NCBI GenBank assembly: GCA_000727475.1
Contig: KL647316.1
Span: 621,623 to 685,622, forward strand
Reading direction: 5' to 3'
Origin: Sarcocystis neurona
Lineage: Eukaryota > Apicomplexa > Conoidasida > Eucoccidiorida > Sarcocystidae
DNA: 64,000 nucleotides
Shown: positions 36,501 through 51,500 of the stretch, in pieces
Numbering within the stretch: position 1 is the first letter of the stretch
Layout: the number at the start of each line of letters is the position of its first letter
Notes under the pieces: generated by a model
The model's input: only the letters and a program-made list of their open reading frames with translations
What the model was told of the DNA's origin: nothing
Databases searched by the model: none
Translations under genes and position numbers: made by a program

Positions 36501-39500
36501 ATATATATATCATATATAGACAGATATGCTTGTATAGATATGAACAAACGATGGCATACTAATATATGAAATTAAGGTGCATTAAATTTATACCGATATG
36601 TGTACCTCACGTATATGTGTTGCACATGTATATAATGATGTGTGTGTATATATATAGAGATAGAGAGACAGATATGCTTCTATTTGTATGGACATTAAAG
36701 ATATCCAGACATTTGTGTCTCAGAAGAACTCTGCAGAGACGTGAGGGCAGAAGTAGACTTGACGCAGCGCGTGTGCCACGGCCGAGACGGAGACACAGAT
36801 ACCTCAGTTTCTGCTGCAGGTGCTGCGTTTCCCTGGTCAACTCTGCGATGCGTCTTTGCGTTTCTTCCTTTTCTTGCTCCGTCCTTTGCTGCTCCTGCTG
36901 TTGCGGAGTCTGCAGGCGGCCGGCGCTGTTTTGCTGCGTAGCGAGGTTCTGCTGCAGCTGCTCGATGTACTGCTGTTTGTTGCCAACGTCAGCAGCAAGC
37001 TGCAAAGAAGAGAAGTTGCAGCAGCAAGGAAGGACCAGGAGTTACGCAGCAGCAGCGAGCATACGCATTCAGCGGAAACGGCGCCGCAGAAAGGCAGCGA
37101 CAGCAGCAGCAGCAACAGACACTGCGGCAAGGACGTGGGCAACGCCAGGAGGCAAAGCAGCTCGGGAGATACACCGAGGAAACGGAGGCGGACGACGACG
37201 AGAAGGAGAGGGCAGGAAAAAGGCAGAGGAAGAGAAGAGCTCTTCCATGAAAAGTAGAAATCACACATACGAAGAGGGCGGGTCCGCAGCACTCCCGGTG
37301 GCATATCTAAGAGAAGTCACAACACTGGTCCATATATTTACGTATACACACACATATGCATACACGTCTACATATATAGGAGAAGGAGAGATGGCAGTAC
37401 GAGGAAGCGCCATACCAGAGAAAAGGAAAGGCATTCGCGAAGAACCACACTGCAGCGGGTATATCTTCACGCGCCCCATGGGAACATATGTATGTATATA
37501 CACATATGTAGCGATATATTCTTCGACGTATTCACGCAGACCCAGGACACATAGAGAGAGGGCGTTACACAGCGCTGCTATGCGTACTTGTAGCCTTTGC
37601 GACGTCTCGAAGATAACACGACCCTCCCATGTACTTCTTCTACGTATTTCTTCTTCTTATATATATATATGTGTACATAGGGACCCGCGTAGTGAAGTCA
37701 ATTTCTTCCCGTCTCTCTCTCTTCGTATACGTGCCTATGCGTACGTCTCGTGAAGTTACTTTCTTTTGCCCTTCCTCTGTCTGTATACACAAATAACATC
37801 TACAGACAAGTGAGGCAATTTCTCCGTCCCTTTCTCTGTCACTTTCTGCTTCTCTTCCCTTTTATGTACGTCTGTACATGTGCGTACTTCTGGTGAGTTT
37901 ATCTTCTTTCTGCATTCAACACCTACACTGCAGAGTCACTATTTGCCTCTACATAGGTACACTCATATAGAGTATATGTGTAGGAGCCACATCGTCGCTA
38001 CACATACGCATATATATATATATATACATATATATATAGCAAGTTACCGTTCTCTCTATATGTATATGTATATCTAGAGGCACACGTCCCAACTCTCCGG
38101 TTTTTCTCTGTATTTATAGAGTCAACGCACAGTCTCCTTCTCCCTCTCTCTTTCTATATATCATTTATACACCTATACTACAAGCGGTTTTCCCATATAA
38201 CTATATCTCCCTCTCTTTCTATATATATATATATATAGCAAGTCACGGTTCCATACACATATGTATATACGTGTATATAGAACAAGGTGCCCCATATATA
38301 CATACAGGTAGCAAGTTACCGTTCCATATACATATATATGTAGAGAGAGCAAATTACCGTTTCATCTGTGTATAACATGTTACCATTCTATGTATATGTA
38401 TGTGGAGCAGAATTACGTATGTACGTATATAGGTGATCGTCTTTAACTACGCATATTAATGTCTTTTCTGTCGTTGTTGAAGACCGCGTCGGATGAATAT
38501 TATTTGCAGGTTGTACCGCAGCATATTGCTGAGTGAGGACAGCAAGTTCATCCGCGAATGTCCTCTGGCGAGATATTGCCGCGTCTCGTTCTTCCATCAG
38601 CTGCTGCTGCTGCTGCATGTGTTGCTGCTTCGCTCGCTGCAGCTCTGCTGCTGCTGTCGTCAGCACCTCCGCGCGCAGTTGCTGCTCCGCCTGCAGCGCG
38701 TCAAGCGCGTCGCGCAGCAGCAGCAGCATCAGCGAAACACAGACGGAACAGTCGCAGTCGTGGGAGAATAATAAGCAGCAGTAGCAGTTGAAGCCGCCGG
38801 TGCAGGCGCATCACTGGTAAAAAGACGGCAGCAGCAACGGCAGCAAGATCTGCGGCCGCACCATCAGTGATAAAAAGCAGCAGCAGCGGCAGCGGTTGGA
38901 GCACCAGCAGCAGGAGGAGGAGAAGGGAGAGCACGAGTACAAGTAACAGCGATGACGGGGGCTGGGGAATCAGCAGGAGCGGCAGCAGCAGGGGGTGGTG
39001 GACCAGCAGCAGCAGTGGGAGCAGCTGCAGTAGCATGATGTCTAACTAGTAGCAGGTGCTCGCTGTTGACAGCAGCAACAGCAGCAGCAAGAGCGCAAGA
39101 CGAGTGAACAGAAGAAGTTTTCAGAAGAGGAAGAACGAAACGAGCCAGCAGCCACGTCAACACGTGGAGATACAGCGACAACAGCGGCGATGCAGCAACG
39201 TTTCGTTGCCCCTCTGTACGTCACGGAGCGTCAATAGCAACGGTCTTGCGGGCGGCGAACAGCAAAAGTGTGCTGTTGCAGTTTCTTCATAAAGCAGCAG
39301 CTGCAGGGACGTACGACACAGAAGCAGCAGCAGCACCCCCCACTCCCCGCGCACCGCTGCTGCTAAGGAATAGCGGCGTGCTGCTCCCCTGGCAACGTGA
39401 GTTGCAGTCAAAAGAAGCTACAACGGCAGCAGAATATACATACATATATACAAAAGTGGATCGCAGCGAGTGGAAGAGGCGGAGAATTATATTACACCTC

Positions 39501-42500
39501 GTCCTTGCGCCAAAACGATCACTACTCATGGAGAACAACAGGCAGAGATATCGTAGTTGCAGTAGTAGTAACATAGTAGTAATAGAGAGTTAACAGCTAA
39601 TGGGAGAAGGAGGATACTGGTCACGGCAGTGTAGGAGTAACATATGAAGAGTATACTTATTAGTCGTCGTAGTAACATACTAGCAGTAGTAACAATAGTA
39701 GTAGCAGTATTGATAACATAGTAGCAGTAGTAATAGTAGTAGTGGTAGTACAAGTAGTAGTGGTAGGAATAGCGTAGTAGTAGTAGCAGTAGTAGTAGTA
39801 GTACAAGTATTAGTAGTAGGAGGAGGCATAGTAAGAGGAGCTGTGGTAATACTACGGTAAGACTACGATAGTATATTGCTCCTGGCGATAGTAGTAGTAG
39901 TGGTAGTAGTACTAGTAGATGTAGTATACTATATTTTTATTGGCGGTATTATCACTAGTAGTAGTGTGAGAGGCTAGTAGGAGTGGGAGGCACGGCAGTG
40001 GAGTGGAGCGCAGTAGCAGCAGAAGTTTCAGCTGCCTCAGCGACAGCAGCGGCAGCAGGAAGAGTGGGAAGAAGCTGCTGTAAAGCCAGGAAAGGGACAA
40101 CAACAAAAAAAGTTGCATTTCTGTCGGCGTCCCAAGCAGCAACAGAAGAAAAAGAGACGGGGAGAGGAGCAGGGCGGTGGAGAAGACGGGAGTCTCGGAA
40201 AAGTAGGACAAGTGACACTACCAGCAGCACACGGGAAGCCGAGCTGCAGTCGTCACGGCAGGGCGCTACCCAAGCGTAGCAGAAGTAGCAGTACTAGTAG
40301 AAGTAGGAACAGTGGTAGTATTAATTGTAATAGTGGTAGTAGTCGTAATAGTAGTAGCAGTAGTAGTAGTAGTACTAATAGTAGGAGCAGCAGTAGTAGT
40401 AGTGGTAATAGTAGTAGCTGGAGAGAAAGAGGAGAAGCAGCCGACAGCACGCGTCGACCAGATAGTAGCGCCGGCAGTCTCCGCAGAGACTTCTACGAAG
40501 TTTTCTCTACGAAGTTTTCCTGCTGCTGGTGTTGCTCGCGCTGCACTGCAACATGTCATATATGAGAGGGACGCATGATGAAAGAACAGCAGAAATACTC
40601 GAGAAGAAGAACCACCCGCCCACAGTCGTGATAGTAGTCGTAGCATCGGCGGAGCAGGGAGACTGCGTTATGGAAGCTGCTCTTCTTGATGCTAATTTTT
40701 CGTGTGCTGCTCCTCCTAGAATTGTCCCGCCTTCTTCTGCCTGTGCTGCTGCTGTTGGAGACCAGTCCGCCCTCCTGTTGCTGCTGCTCCTTCGCCAGCG
40801 ACTGCAGCAAGCTGCTGCTGCTCCTGCTACTCAACATGCCTGCTTCAACTACGATTCCTGCTGCTGCTGCTGCCGCGGCTCAACAGTCCATCACACTAGT
40901 GCTGCTCACGTTGCTGCTGCTGTTGCTGTTCACGTTGCAGCTCTTCACGCTGCACGTGTGCCCCCTGAAGGTCCGCGCCCTGAAAAGGTGTGTGCACTGC
41001 ATATGTGTGCGTGCTGCAGCTGCCTTCTTGCTGTTTTCCTGGCTGCTGTTGCGGTTCCTGCGGCTGCCGGTGTTGCTGTTTGTGCTGCAACTGTTGTTTT
41101 TTCTTCGGCTGCACATGCCGGTGCTGCCTTTCCTCCTTCTGTAGTGACAGCAGGCGACGCTGCTCCTCATGTCGCTGCTGCTGCTGCTGGACAGCTGCAG
41201 CTGCTGGTGGTTCGCCTACGGTCGCGCGCTGCTGTTGCAGCTTCCGCAACTCTTCCACGTGCTGCTCCTTCAATTTCTCCGTCTCGGCGTGAGCAGCGTC
41301 CAGCAGCTGCTGCAGCGTCTGCACCAGCAGCAGCGGGGAGAGAAGAACGGGGAGGAGAGCACCATGACAGCGCGCAGCACGCCAGTGTCTGCTGCTGCTC
41401 TTTCACATGCCCAGTCACAAGCTAACGAACGCGAAGAGGAGAAGGAGGAGAAGCTAGTGCTGCTGCTGCTGCTCCCCCTCCTCCTCTTGCGTCCGCGTGA
41501 TTCCGCCGCAGACCTGCGCATCACTGCAGTCTGCTGCTTCTACCGCAACAGAAAAACAGCAAGTCGACCATCTCACTGCCACCAGTTGCTGTTGGTGCTG
41601 CTCCTCCCGCAGCAATCACGCTGCAACTGCGTCCTTTGCTGCTGTTGCGCTGCTTCACCGCGTTTCGCAAGAACAGCACCAAAGACACAAACGGCCGCAG
41701 TGCGCACCTGCTGCTGCCGAGGCCGGGCCACCACGGCCACCACCACCAACAGCAGCAGCACAACGAAAGCAGAAACGACGCTTCTCAGTGCGTTCGGCGT
41801 GGCCTTCCTGCTGCTGCCGCCCACATCTCCCAGCAGCAGGAAAGCAGCTCACAATAGCAGCGCAGGACGCCCATTCACGCCGACAGGCAGCACAAAAGAT
41901 ATCGTGGCAGCAGCCGAGAAAAAAACCCTTGCAACTGTCGCTGCCGCTGCTCCTGCTGCTCCACGGCCGGCACGTCACACAGACGCATGCGCACCTCACA
42001 CAAATGCACGTCTCTCTACATACTTATACATATATATATAAATATATACACACGTAATATAGGTATGTACTTATATACTGTATATATGGAGAGAGTAAGG
42101 AGATATGGACGCGCGCATCTGACACAAAAGTGCATGCATTCACGTGAAATAGAAACCGGCTGATACACGGTGCATACACACACACACGTAGACGCACGAC
42201 CACGTGAATCTACCTACACATGTGTATATATATCTACATTTACGCATTTGTACCTACATGTGTATATCTATAGATCTATATATCCGTATCCATACATTTG
42301 TTCCCCTCTCTCTCTCCCTATATATATATATATATTATATGCACACTGTCTTATGTCCCTAAGCACATGTATACAAATGTCTGATATGCAGATGAATACG
42401 TATATATATATACACGCTATGCAGACCACCATATTCAAGTGCAACCGTAAGTAGTTATCTTTGTGTAGCACACCGATGGAAACGTACGCATCCATATATA

Positions 42501-42545
42501 TGTCTAGCGTATCGATAGAAACACACACACGCATACACACATACG

Positions 42546-42576
<31 letters not shown>

Positions 42577-45500
42577 CTTCAGATGTGTGTGTACAAGAGT
42601 AACCCAGCCATCCAATATATTACACGTATATTTAGGACGCACGCAAACGTGCGTGGAAGTTTGCTTGAAGAGTTTGCAGCGGCGGTATCCACCACGAACA
42701 CACAGGCGAGTACCCCTACAGGCCAGTAGCCCCGTGCAAACGCATGCAGCGGTGGAACAGAGACGGCGCTCCGCAGGAGAAACACGAAGTTTATCTTGGT
42801 GAGGACCGCTGCCCGCGAAGTGGCTCTGGCCAAGAATTCAACACCCGTCGGCCTTCCCACAAACGTCCTTTCCACACACACGCACACACATGGGGACAAA
42901 AACTTGTGTGTCAATCGATCAAATAGGACACGTCTCTGAGTTGTACCTACAAAAGTACGAACAAGTTGGGCAGAAGACAGTCTTTGCATGCGCAAGCAGA
43001 AGAAAGTACTATATGTGGTGTCACACATATGGAGGCCGTTAATGTGTGTAGAAATGTGAACGCACGTGTGTATATGTGCGTGTGTCTGTGTGCATATACG
43101 TGGACGTCGGTTTGTATGTACATATGTGTACATATATGTATATATATATATATATGCGTACGTTCGGGACGGCGACAAGAGGCGGATCGATGGGAAGACA
43201 GGGCGACGAGAGGGCGGGCAGGAGAGAGGAAGGGCAGACGGAAAAGAGGATTGGATGGAAACGCGAGAGGAAGGGAAACACTGCAGGTGGGAAGGACGCA
43301 AAGTGGTCAGACCCGTCCCAAGTGTGTGCATGCGGTCACGAAGCGATAAACCCTCGGCAAGTTTCTCTGCTGCAGCGGCTACTTCGTGACGCATGCGCGC
43401 AGGCCGAGTCTCGCCGCTGCTGCACTGCCGAGAAACGGCAGAGCGGCAACAGGAGGTCAGAGAGCAGGAAGTCAGCTGCAGCAGCAGCAGCACACCAGGC
43501 TCGAGCAGCGAGAGGCAGCAGCAGCCGCGGAAACCACAGCAGCAGCCCGTAGCAGCGCAGCTGGCGGGACAGCAGCGGCGACGCGACTGCAGCAGCAACG
43601 GCCAACAGCAACCGCCGAAGCCAAAAGGGCAGCAGCAGCAGCAGCGGCGGCGAACTCACCCGACCCAGCAGCAGCCGCAGCACCCGAGGCCGCGGCGAAC
43701 GGCAGCAGCAGCAGTCGCCTGGACAGAGCAGCAGCGCAGCAGCAGCAGCAAGCGCGCAAAAGGCAGAGCAGCGCAGCGCAGCGACATATATATGCATACG
43801 GAGGGTCATATTGCCGGAAGAGTCAGAGAAGCTTCAGCCTGGGTGGCTGCTTCTTCTTCTTCCGCGCACGAGGAAAGCTTCGCTCTCGTCAAGAAGCTGT
43901 CATCACTCCAAATGCGTCTTCTTCTGCAGCACTGTCTTCCTCTCCACACACCAAAAGTCGTTCTCCTCACCTCCACACACACATATACAATCCCACGTAC
44001 ATACAGACATCCACATATATATACATATATATACAGATGTAGATACACATACATGCGTATACATACATGCATATACGTACATACATACATACATACATAC
44101 ATTATATACATACACGTCAGTGCGTACGTACACATAGATACGTACATACGCAGGCACACAAATACACACGTACACGTACATACACATAGATGCCTGTACA
44201 TACACATGCATACATACGTACATTACATACGTACATCACATACGTGGATACGTAAATACATACGCACACACATAGGCACATACATGCATGCATACCCACA
44301 GACACATACATACACATATACACGTCTACACAGTCGCTCAGCAGCACTGGTGGTATCCAACCACGTGCTTTGCTCGCGGTCGCATGCGAGAGAAACGGAC
44401 GAAGGAGTTCGGTATGGGGACGACGGCGTCGCAGCAGCAAGTGCTACTCGACGTGGTGGTCGCCGAAAGGAGAATAAATACAGACGCTCGTGTACGACCT
44501 GCGGCAACATCCGGCAGGAAGCAGCGAACAAGGCAGGAAGCTTCTTCTGCCCTGTGCGTGTATGTCTCCCTTTCTCTCTTTATATATATACGCTTACATA
44601 TATAGGAGAGACATAGAGGGACAGATGATCCAAACGTACGGGCCTCGACAAACATATTTGCCTACGTGTTCACCTATATATGTATATCCAGAGAGAATCT
44701 TTAACACGTAGGAGTGTCTCTCTAATATCTATATGTGTGTGTGTGTGTGATTATAGATGTATGTAGTGACATATATGTAGGCCACGCTGATGCATGCGCA
44801 GCAGGTGCGCAGAGAGAGAGAAGGAGAGGGGGCAGACCGCCTACGGCTCGCTGCAGTGTCGCTTCTTCGTCGTGGAACTGCTGCTGCTGCTTGGCTGCGT
44901 CGAGACGCCGCTGCAGCTCGTCGCGTTCAGCCTGCGAACAACAGCAGCAGCAGCAGCAGTGGGAGGCGCTGCGACGTGGACAAGCGCCGCGGAGGAGAAA
45001 CTGGCGAACAGCAAGCAGCGAGGACGAAAGGAATGCAGCGACGCGGATGAAGAAGAAGGCGAGGCAGCAGAAGAAGCGGGGCAGATGAAAAGAAAAGGAC
45101 GAAGACCGGCGCAGGGGCAGAAAGAATACGAAACAAACGAACGCATGCACGAAGAAGACGCGGCGGACGAGAAGACCGCAAAGCAGCAGCAGCAGGAGCA
45201 CACACCACAACCCGCCTAGTAGACACACACATACACATATCCATATATAGACGTGTATATATACGTATATATCTGCAAAATATATATATGTGGGGGTACT
45301 ACTATAGGTGTAGACACCTATGGAAGTATTCATATATACACATATATATATGTATCTATATATAAATATGCACGACATATATATACATATCGATAGGGGC
45401 ATGACTACAGGTATAGGCATCCACTCGACTACTTATATATATGCATTTGTATGTACAACAACATATGTGTGGAAGTGTGAAGAGGTATGTACTGGTCTTC

Positions 45501-48500
45501 TCTGTGTTGAAGCGGACGCGCCACGCGGTAGAAACGTAGAACCCAAATCGAATCATTTATATATACGCAATCACGTATACGTATATATATATATATATAT
45601 ATGAAGGGACATATATATATACGTAGTTCAGATACCCACAGTAATATACAGAGAGAGATACGGTGGAGGCGGCGATAAATATAGATATGTGTGTGTACAC
45701 AAATGGCGTATATTATACGGTGATACAGGGGGAAATGAACTAACTTATGAAGTACGCAAAGAGATATATAGTTGTGTTTGCCATCCATAGAAGGACAGAT
45801 AAAGCGACACACAGAGAGAGAGGGGAATCTAATGTGGCTACGTTACCACGTATATACATATATATAATCGATACTCCCTATATGTGGACATCTCTGTATA
45901 TGACGGAGGAGGTATCGACCCGATCTTCTGTGTGTAGATCTGACGAGGAACCCACACACTTACACATACACGATTTCAAGCACATTTTATATATTGAGGA
46001 AAACGGCCTCTACGTGGTGCCGTGTATACGCCTAGTCACGTCCTTATATACGAAGAAGAAGAAAGACGGCATCTACGCAGTGGCATATATTAAACCGGCT
46101 ACCATCAGCACATATACACAGAAGCAGAGACGCCAAAGCAATCACACCCCTACTCCTGTCTATATATATATGCATGCATCTATACATGTGATATATATAT
46201 ATACAGGTATATCTACTTATATACTGTATATATACACATGTAGACGGGGATGTATCTGGCATATATTCGTGTACACACACTACATATATCCACATATATT
46301 AGGTATATGTGTGTATATATGGCACCCGTATAGAGACGTGCGGACCTATGAATACATGTGTGGAAACGGTAAATACAAATCCTTGCGCCGCGAACAGCTC
46401 CGCGTGCGCAGACGTCCTCATAACACGCACAGGGAGACGATGCGACGCCACAGAAGAAGATATAAAGGAAGAAGAAAAGCAGAAAGAGGAAGAGCACGAA
46501 GAAGAAGGAGAAGAGACGAGTTGGTCCGTAGGCCGCCCTCACACACCCCTCGTCCTTTTGTTGCTCCGTTTTTTAGCTGCTGCTGGTGGTGCTGGCTTTC
46601 CTTGTGCTCTCTGTGGGAGGACGACGCGTTCTGCTGCCGCCGCTGCTGCTGCTGCCTCTGCGACGCTGCGGCGCTGGTCTCGCTGCTGTCGTCAAAATTC
46701 TCTTGGGACGGCTCCCCTTCATCTCTCACCAACACCGGGAAGTGCTGACGCTGCTGTTAGTCTTCTTTCTCTTCCTGCTGCTGCTAGTCTTGTTCTTCCT
46801 CCTGCTGCGAGTCTTTCTCTTCCGTCTACCGGTGCTGCTGCTACCCGTCCTCTTCCTTCTAGCAGTGCTGCTGCCCCTTCACCTCGGCTGCTGCCGGTCT
46901 CCCTTGTGCTGCTACTTCCGCGGAGCGCTGCAGCTGCGAGACTGCCAGCAGTGTCGCGTAGTTGCTCTCGTGTGTTTCTCGTCGGTAAACGTGCCACATG
47001 TCCGCTGCTGCTCCTTCTCCTGCGCCTCCTTCCTCGCCTCACTTCTCTCTTCGTTCTTCTCTCTTCCCTGGTGCCGCAGTCCCTTCCATTGCTCTGCTGC
47101 TGCTGTGCTGCTGCNNNNNNNNNNNNNNNNNNNNNNNNNNNNNNNNNNNNNNNNNNNNNNNNNNNNNNNNNNNNNNNNNNNNNNNNNNNNNNNNNNNNNN
47201 NNNNNNNNNNNNNNNNNNNNNNNNNNNNNNNNNNNNNNNNNNNNNNNNNNNNNNNNNNNNNNNNNNNNNNNNNNNNNNNNNNNNNNNNNNNNNNNNNNNN
47301 NNNNNNNNNNNNNNNNNNNNNNNNNNNNNNNNNNNNNNNNNNNNNNNNNNNNNNNNNNNNNNNNNNNNNNNNNNNNNNNNNNNNNNNNNNNNNNNNNNNN
47401 NNNNNNNNNNNNNNNNNNNNNNNNNNNNNNNNNNNNNNNNNNNNNNNNNNNNNNNNNNNNNNNNNNNNNNNNNNNNNNNNNNNNNNNNNNNNNNNNNNNN
47501 NNNNNNNNNNNNNNNNNNNNNNNNNNNNNNNNNNNNNNNNNNNNNNNNNNNNNNNNNNNNNNNNNNNNNNNNNNNNNNNNNNNNNNNNNNNNNNNNNNNN
47601 NNNNNNNNNNNNNNNNNNNNNNNNNNNNNNNNNNNNNNNNNNNNNNNNNNNNNNNNNNNNNNNNNNNNNNNNNNNNNNNNNNNNNNNNNNNNNNNNNNNN
47701 NNNNNNNNNNNNNNNNNNNNNNNNNNNNNNNNNNNNNNNNNNNNNNNNNNNNNNNNNNNNNNNNNNNNNNNNNNNNNNNNNNNNNNNNNNNNNNNNNNNN
47801 NNNNNNTGCTGTGCTGCTGCTGCTGCTGTGCTGCTGCTGCTGCTGTGCTGCTGCTGCTGTGCTGCAGCTGTCTTGCTGCTGACGCTGCTCCTGCTTCTTC
47901 TGCTGTTGCTCCTGTTGCTACCGCTGCACTGGCGTGCATGGGGGAGACTTTGCCGCGTTACCTCGAGGGACTGCAATCGCCGTTGGTGCTCCTCGTCCTG
48001 CTGCTGCTGCTCTTGTTTGCTTCGAAGCCCTGCCTCAGATAGCCTGGTCATATGATTTTTCGCTTCTAGCAAGTCCACTCTGTAAAAGCACACGCCAAAA
48101 CAGCAGCAGCAGCAACACCCACAGCAGCAGCAATAGCAATAGCAGCACCAGCAGTAGCAGCACCAGCAGTAACAGCAACAGCAGCAACTGCAGCAGCAGT
48201 TGCAGCGGTAACAGCCGTAGCAGCACTAACAGCAATGGCAGCACCAGCAATAGCAGCACCAACAATAGCGGCAACACCCGCTGCAGCACTTGCAGCACAT
48301 CGGTAGCAGCCGTTGCAGCAGTGACATCCGCAGCACCACCAAGAGCAATAGCAGCATCAGCAGCAGCAGCAATGTAACCTTCACGTCGACAGAGAGGAAT
48401 GGGCTATATCCACATGGCCCCTTGTGCTGCTTACCGGTGTCTGCAGCATCTACGGCGAGAGACGCAGGCGTAGATATACACACACGTACATACATCCATA

Positions 48501-51500
48501 ACGAACACTTCAATACTGACAACGAATCACATATACACATGCACGCATGTAAGAGAAACGAAGACATGCACATATATACATATATATATCCACACATGTG
48601 CGTATAGAAACAAGATGGAGGAGGTACACGCAAAGGCACATACACGTTTACACGCCCACAGAAGATGAAGACCCGGGGGCGAGGGGAAGAGAAGACAGCA
48701 GTCCAAATTTCTGTGGCGACATAAAGAGAGGGCGGGCAATGCATGCGCTCAGGCATGTTAGTCATTGAGCGTCCCTCCTGAGCCCCTGCTGCTCACATCC
48801 ACACACATCTATACACCTATATGGTTACACTTGTATACTGTCGTCTGTATAGACTATATACCTACCTACACCTTTACTTGCTTCTATATCTATCCTTGTT
48901 TACATATGCTAGGCTACATACAACATACACGTTTCCACATAGGTCTCGTATATATATGTGTGGATTTGCACACCTATGCATATATATGTATGCTGATCGC
49001 ATATATACAGGTGCATGTATATACATATGGCATATAAAAGGAGACCTACAAATGTATACACATACATATATATATATATGTATGTATGTATGTATATTCG
49101 TGGGATTTGCAGAGATATACGTGAAGATGATTGCCTCTGTCTTTCGACGACTGCAGGGTGAGCTGGCGGGAAATGCGTTCTGAATAGAGACCCCCCTACA
49201 CGTGGACGTTCGTACATTTCTTGACATTCCTAGCGAATGCTGCCACATTGCCCTCTAGCCTTATAACATATACAAATACATATAAACACATATCACCATA
49301 CATATACATATTTGCACCCCCCTTTCGGTATATACATGCATCACACACACGGTGACACTGCCGTATGTAAGACACATATATACATAAAGAGAGAGAGACA
49401 CTGATAGATAGATATAAGCAGATATAGATAGACACAGATAGATATAGATAGATAGATATCGATAGGTAGACAGATAGATAGTTATCGATACGTAAATAAA
49501 TAGATATACATAGATAGACACTGATAGACAGATACAGATACATACAGATATAGATAGATATGGATACATATATAGAGATATCGATAGGTAGATAAATATA
49601 GATAGATAGACACTGATAGATAGACGCACATAGATACAGACAGATATAGATAGATATATATATATAGATATCGATAGGTAGATAGATGGATATAGATAGA
49701 CACTGATAGATATAGATAGACGCATATAGAGGCATGACAGATAGATACAGAAAGATATATATGGATAAGCTTGATAGATGTGGGTGGACAGAGATAGACG
49801 TAGATATAGATAAACAGCTAAATTCGAGGAGCTGTGGAAAGGGTCTCCTTTTCGTTTATTCCTGTGTTGAAGGGGCTTCACAGAAATACGCGTCGCACGT
49901 ACTTCCGCGTCCCCCACTCGCCCACGTTGCTCGCCCTCCCCACATTATACGAGTGTGTCTCTTGTACAGCAATGCGCTTCCACACTACACACAAAACAGG
50001 GGAAGAGACGAAAAACAGGGAAGTCAAAGAGGTGTATACATAGGGGTAGTTAACTAAATATACACACATTCCTATATACACATGCACACAGATCGAGGAA
50101 CAGAAAGGACGGAGAGAAAAGTCCTCTGAAGTATGTAGACGCATGTGTAGGGACCCCTTAATATAGACACATACATGTGTTACAGAGAAACGGATCGAGG
50201 GGAACAGAAAGGACGGATGGAGAACTCTTCCAACGACTGTGCCCGCGCAAAGACGCGAGTTTTGGAAGAGAACGTGGGGCCCTTTTCCTTCTGTGATACG
50301 TCGCGCATGCAACACACTTCCATCCAGCACAACACAAATACACGCATGCGCGCGCATATATATATGTGGGAGTAGATAGATATACGGATGCAAATATGGA
50401 GCTGCACGCATGCGTATATAAAAGCTCCTACTTATAGATGTATATTGTGAAGTCTACTAACGCGGACGTTTTGACACGCGCGTTCAACGAGACTGGCAGG
50501 ACGACAGCCACATGAACAGATCGCAGTCGACGACGAATGACGGACAAACACCCCTACAAAACCCGCATATACGTATGTATGTATACGCCTACACATACAT
50601 GTATCAGTGCGTGCACTTACGTAGAAATTTTTGTGTACGTTAATATACAAATGTATACAGCAGACACGTACAGCTGGCGAGGAATTTAAAGCGAGGTCAA
50701 TTTATAACTGCTGCAACAGCAGAAATGACAGCACGCCTTACACTGCTTCTGCGTGCTGCTGCTCCATCTTCAGCAGCTGCTCCTGCAACTTTTTGTTCTC
50801 CGCTTCCGCCTCCTGCAGCAGCAGCCGTAGCAACGGGACGAGCGGTGACAGCCGCGGGCGCAACAGCAACAGCAGCAGCAGCCGGAGCACGAGCAGAAGC
50901 AGCAACAGCAACAGCCCGGAAGAGGCCCGGTCACGCGGCAGCAGGGCGAGTCACGGCGCCTGCCTGAGCACGAGGAGCGGTCGCAGCAGTGGCGCCAGCA
51001 GCAGGAGCAGCAGAAGTGGCAGCCGCCGCGGCATCTCTCTCAGACGCAGCTGTCCCACGAGCAACACTCCAGCAGCAGCAACGCCCGCAGCAATGCCAAA
51101 CCTGGAACCGCAGTACTCCACGCAGCAGCAGCAGCTGCAGCAGCAGTAAGGCCAAATCAGTAGCAACAACACTGCCGGCCGCAGGACTACCACCGCAGCA
51201 GCAGCCCCGTGGGCAGCAGCAGGAGCAGCAACAGCGCGGAAGCAGCAGCCGCATCAAGACGTGTAGCAGCAACAGCGTGAGCAGAGGCCACAACCACAGC
51301 GACAGTACAGAAGCAGCAGGAGGAGCTGCAGCAGCTGCAGCGCAACAGAAACAGATGCTGCCGCACAAGCGCATGCACTGCAGGCAGGCAGCAGCACCGG
51401 GAGAGACGTGCAGCAGCCCGAGCCTGTCGACTTGCAGCCCTGGCACGGCTTTTGCGGACGTAGCACGCGAGCAGCGACACTGAAGCACAGCGTCAATTCT

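Noticed and set aside
36566..37753. 395-codon plus-strand frame
   Set aside because: Antisense to a supported coiled-coil exon (36999-36803) and made of microsatellite and intronic sequence elsewhere.
43393..44616. 407-codon plus-strand frame, Gln-rich then Tyr/Thr/His repeats
   Set aside because: It crosses from a CAG array into CATA microsatellite and lies between two well supported minus-strand exons; best read as intron.
46735..46880. Gln-rich minus frame with TAG and TAA at positions where Gln is expected
   Set aside because: Tempting as stop-codon reassignment, but the neighbouring frames are open and GT-AG borders are available; introns or assembly error are simpler, and every well supported gene here uses TAG, TAA and TGA as stops.
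46309..48093. Long open frames on both strands across the N gap (390-580 codons)
   Set aside because: They run through 692 undetermined bases and CTG arrays; length is an artefact. Only the exon 48079-47962 inside is supported.
50631..51483. Plus-strand Ser/Gln/Ala frames of about 165-170 codons
   Set aside because: Shadow of a CAG array which is CTG in the sense of the surrounding minus-strand gene; no splice chain or varied sequence supports a plus-strand gene.
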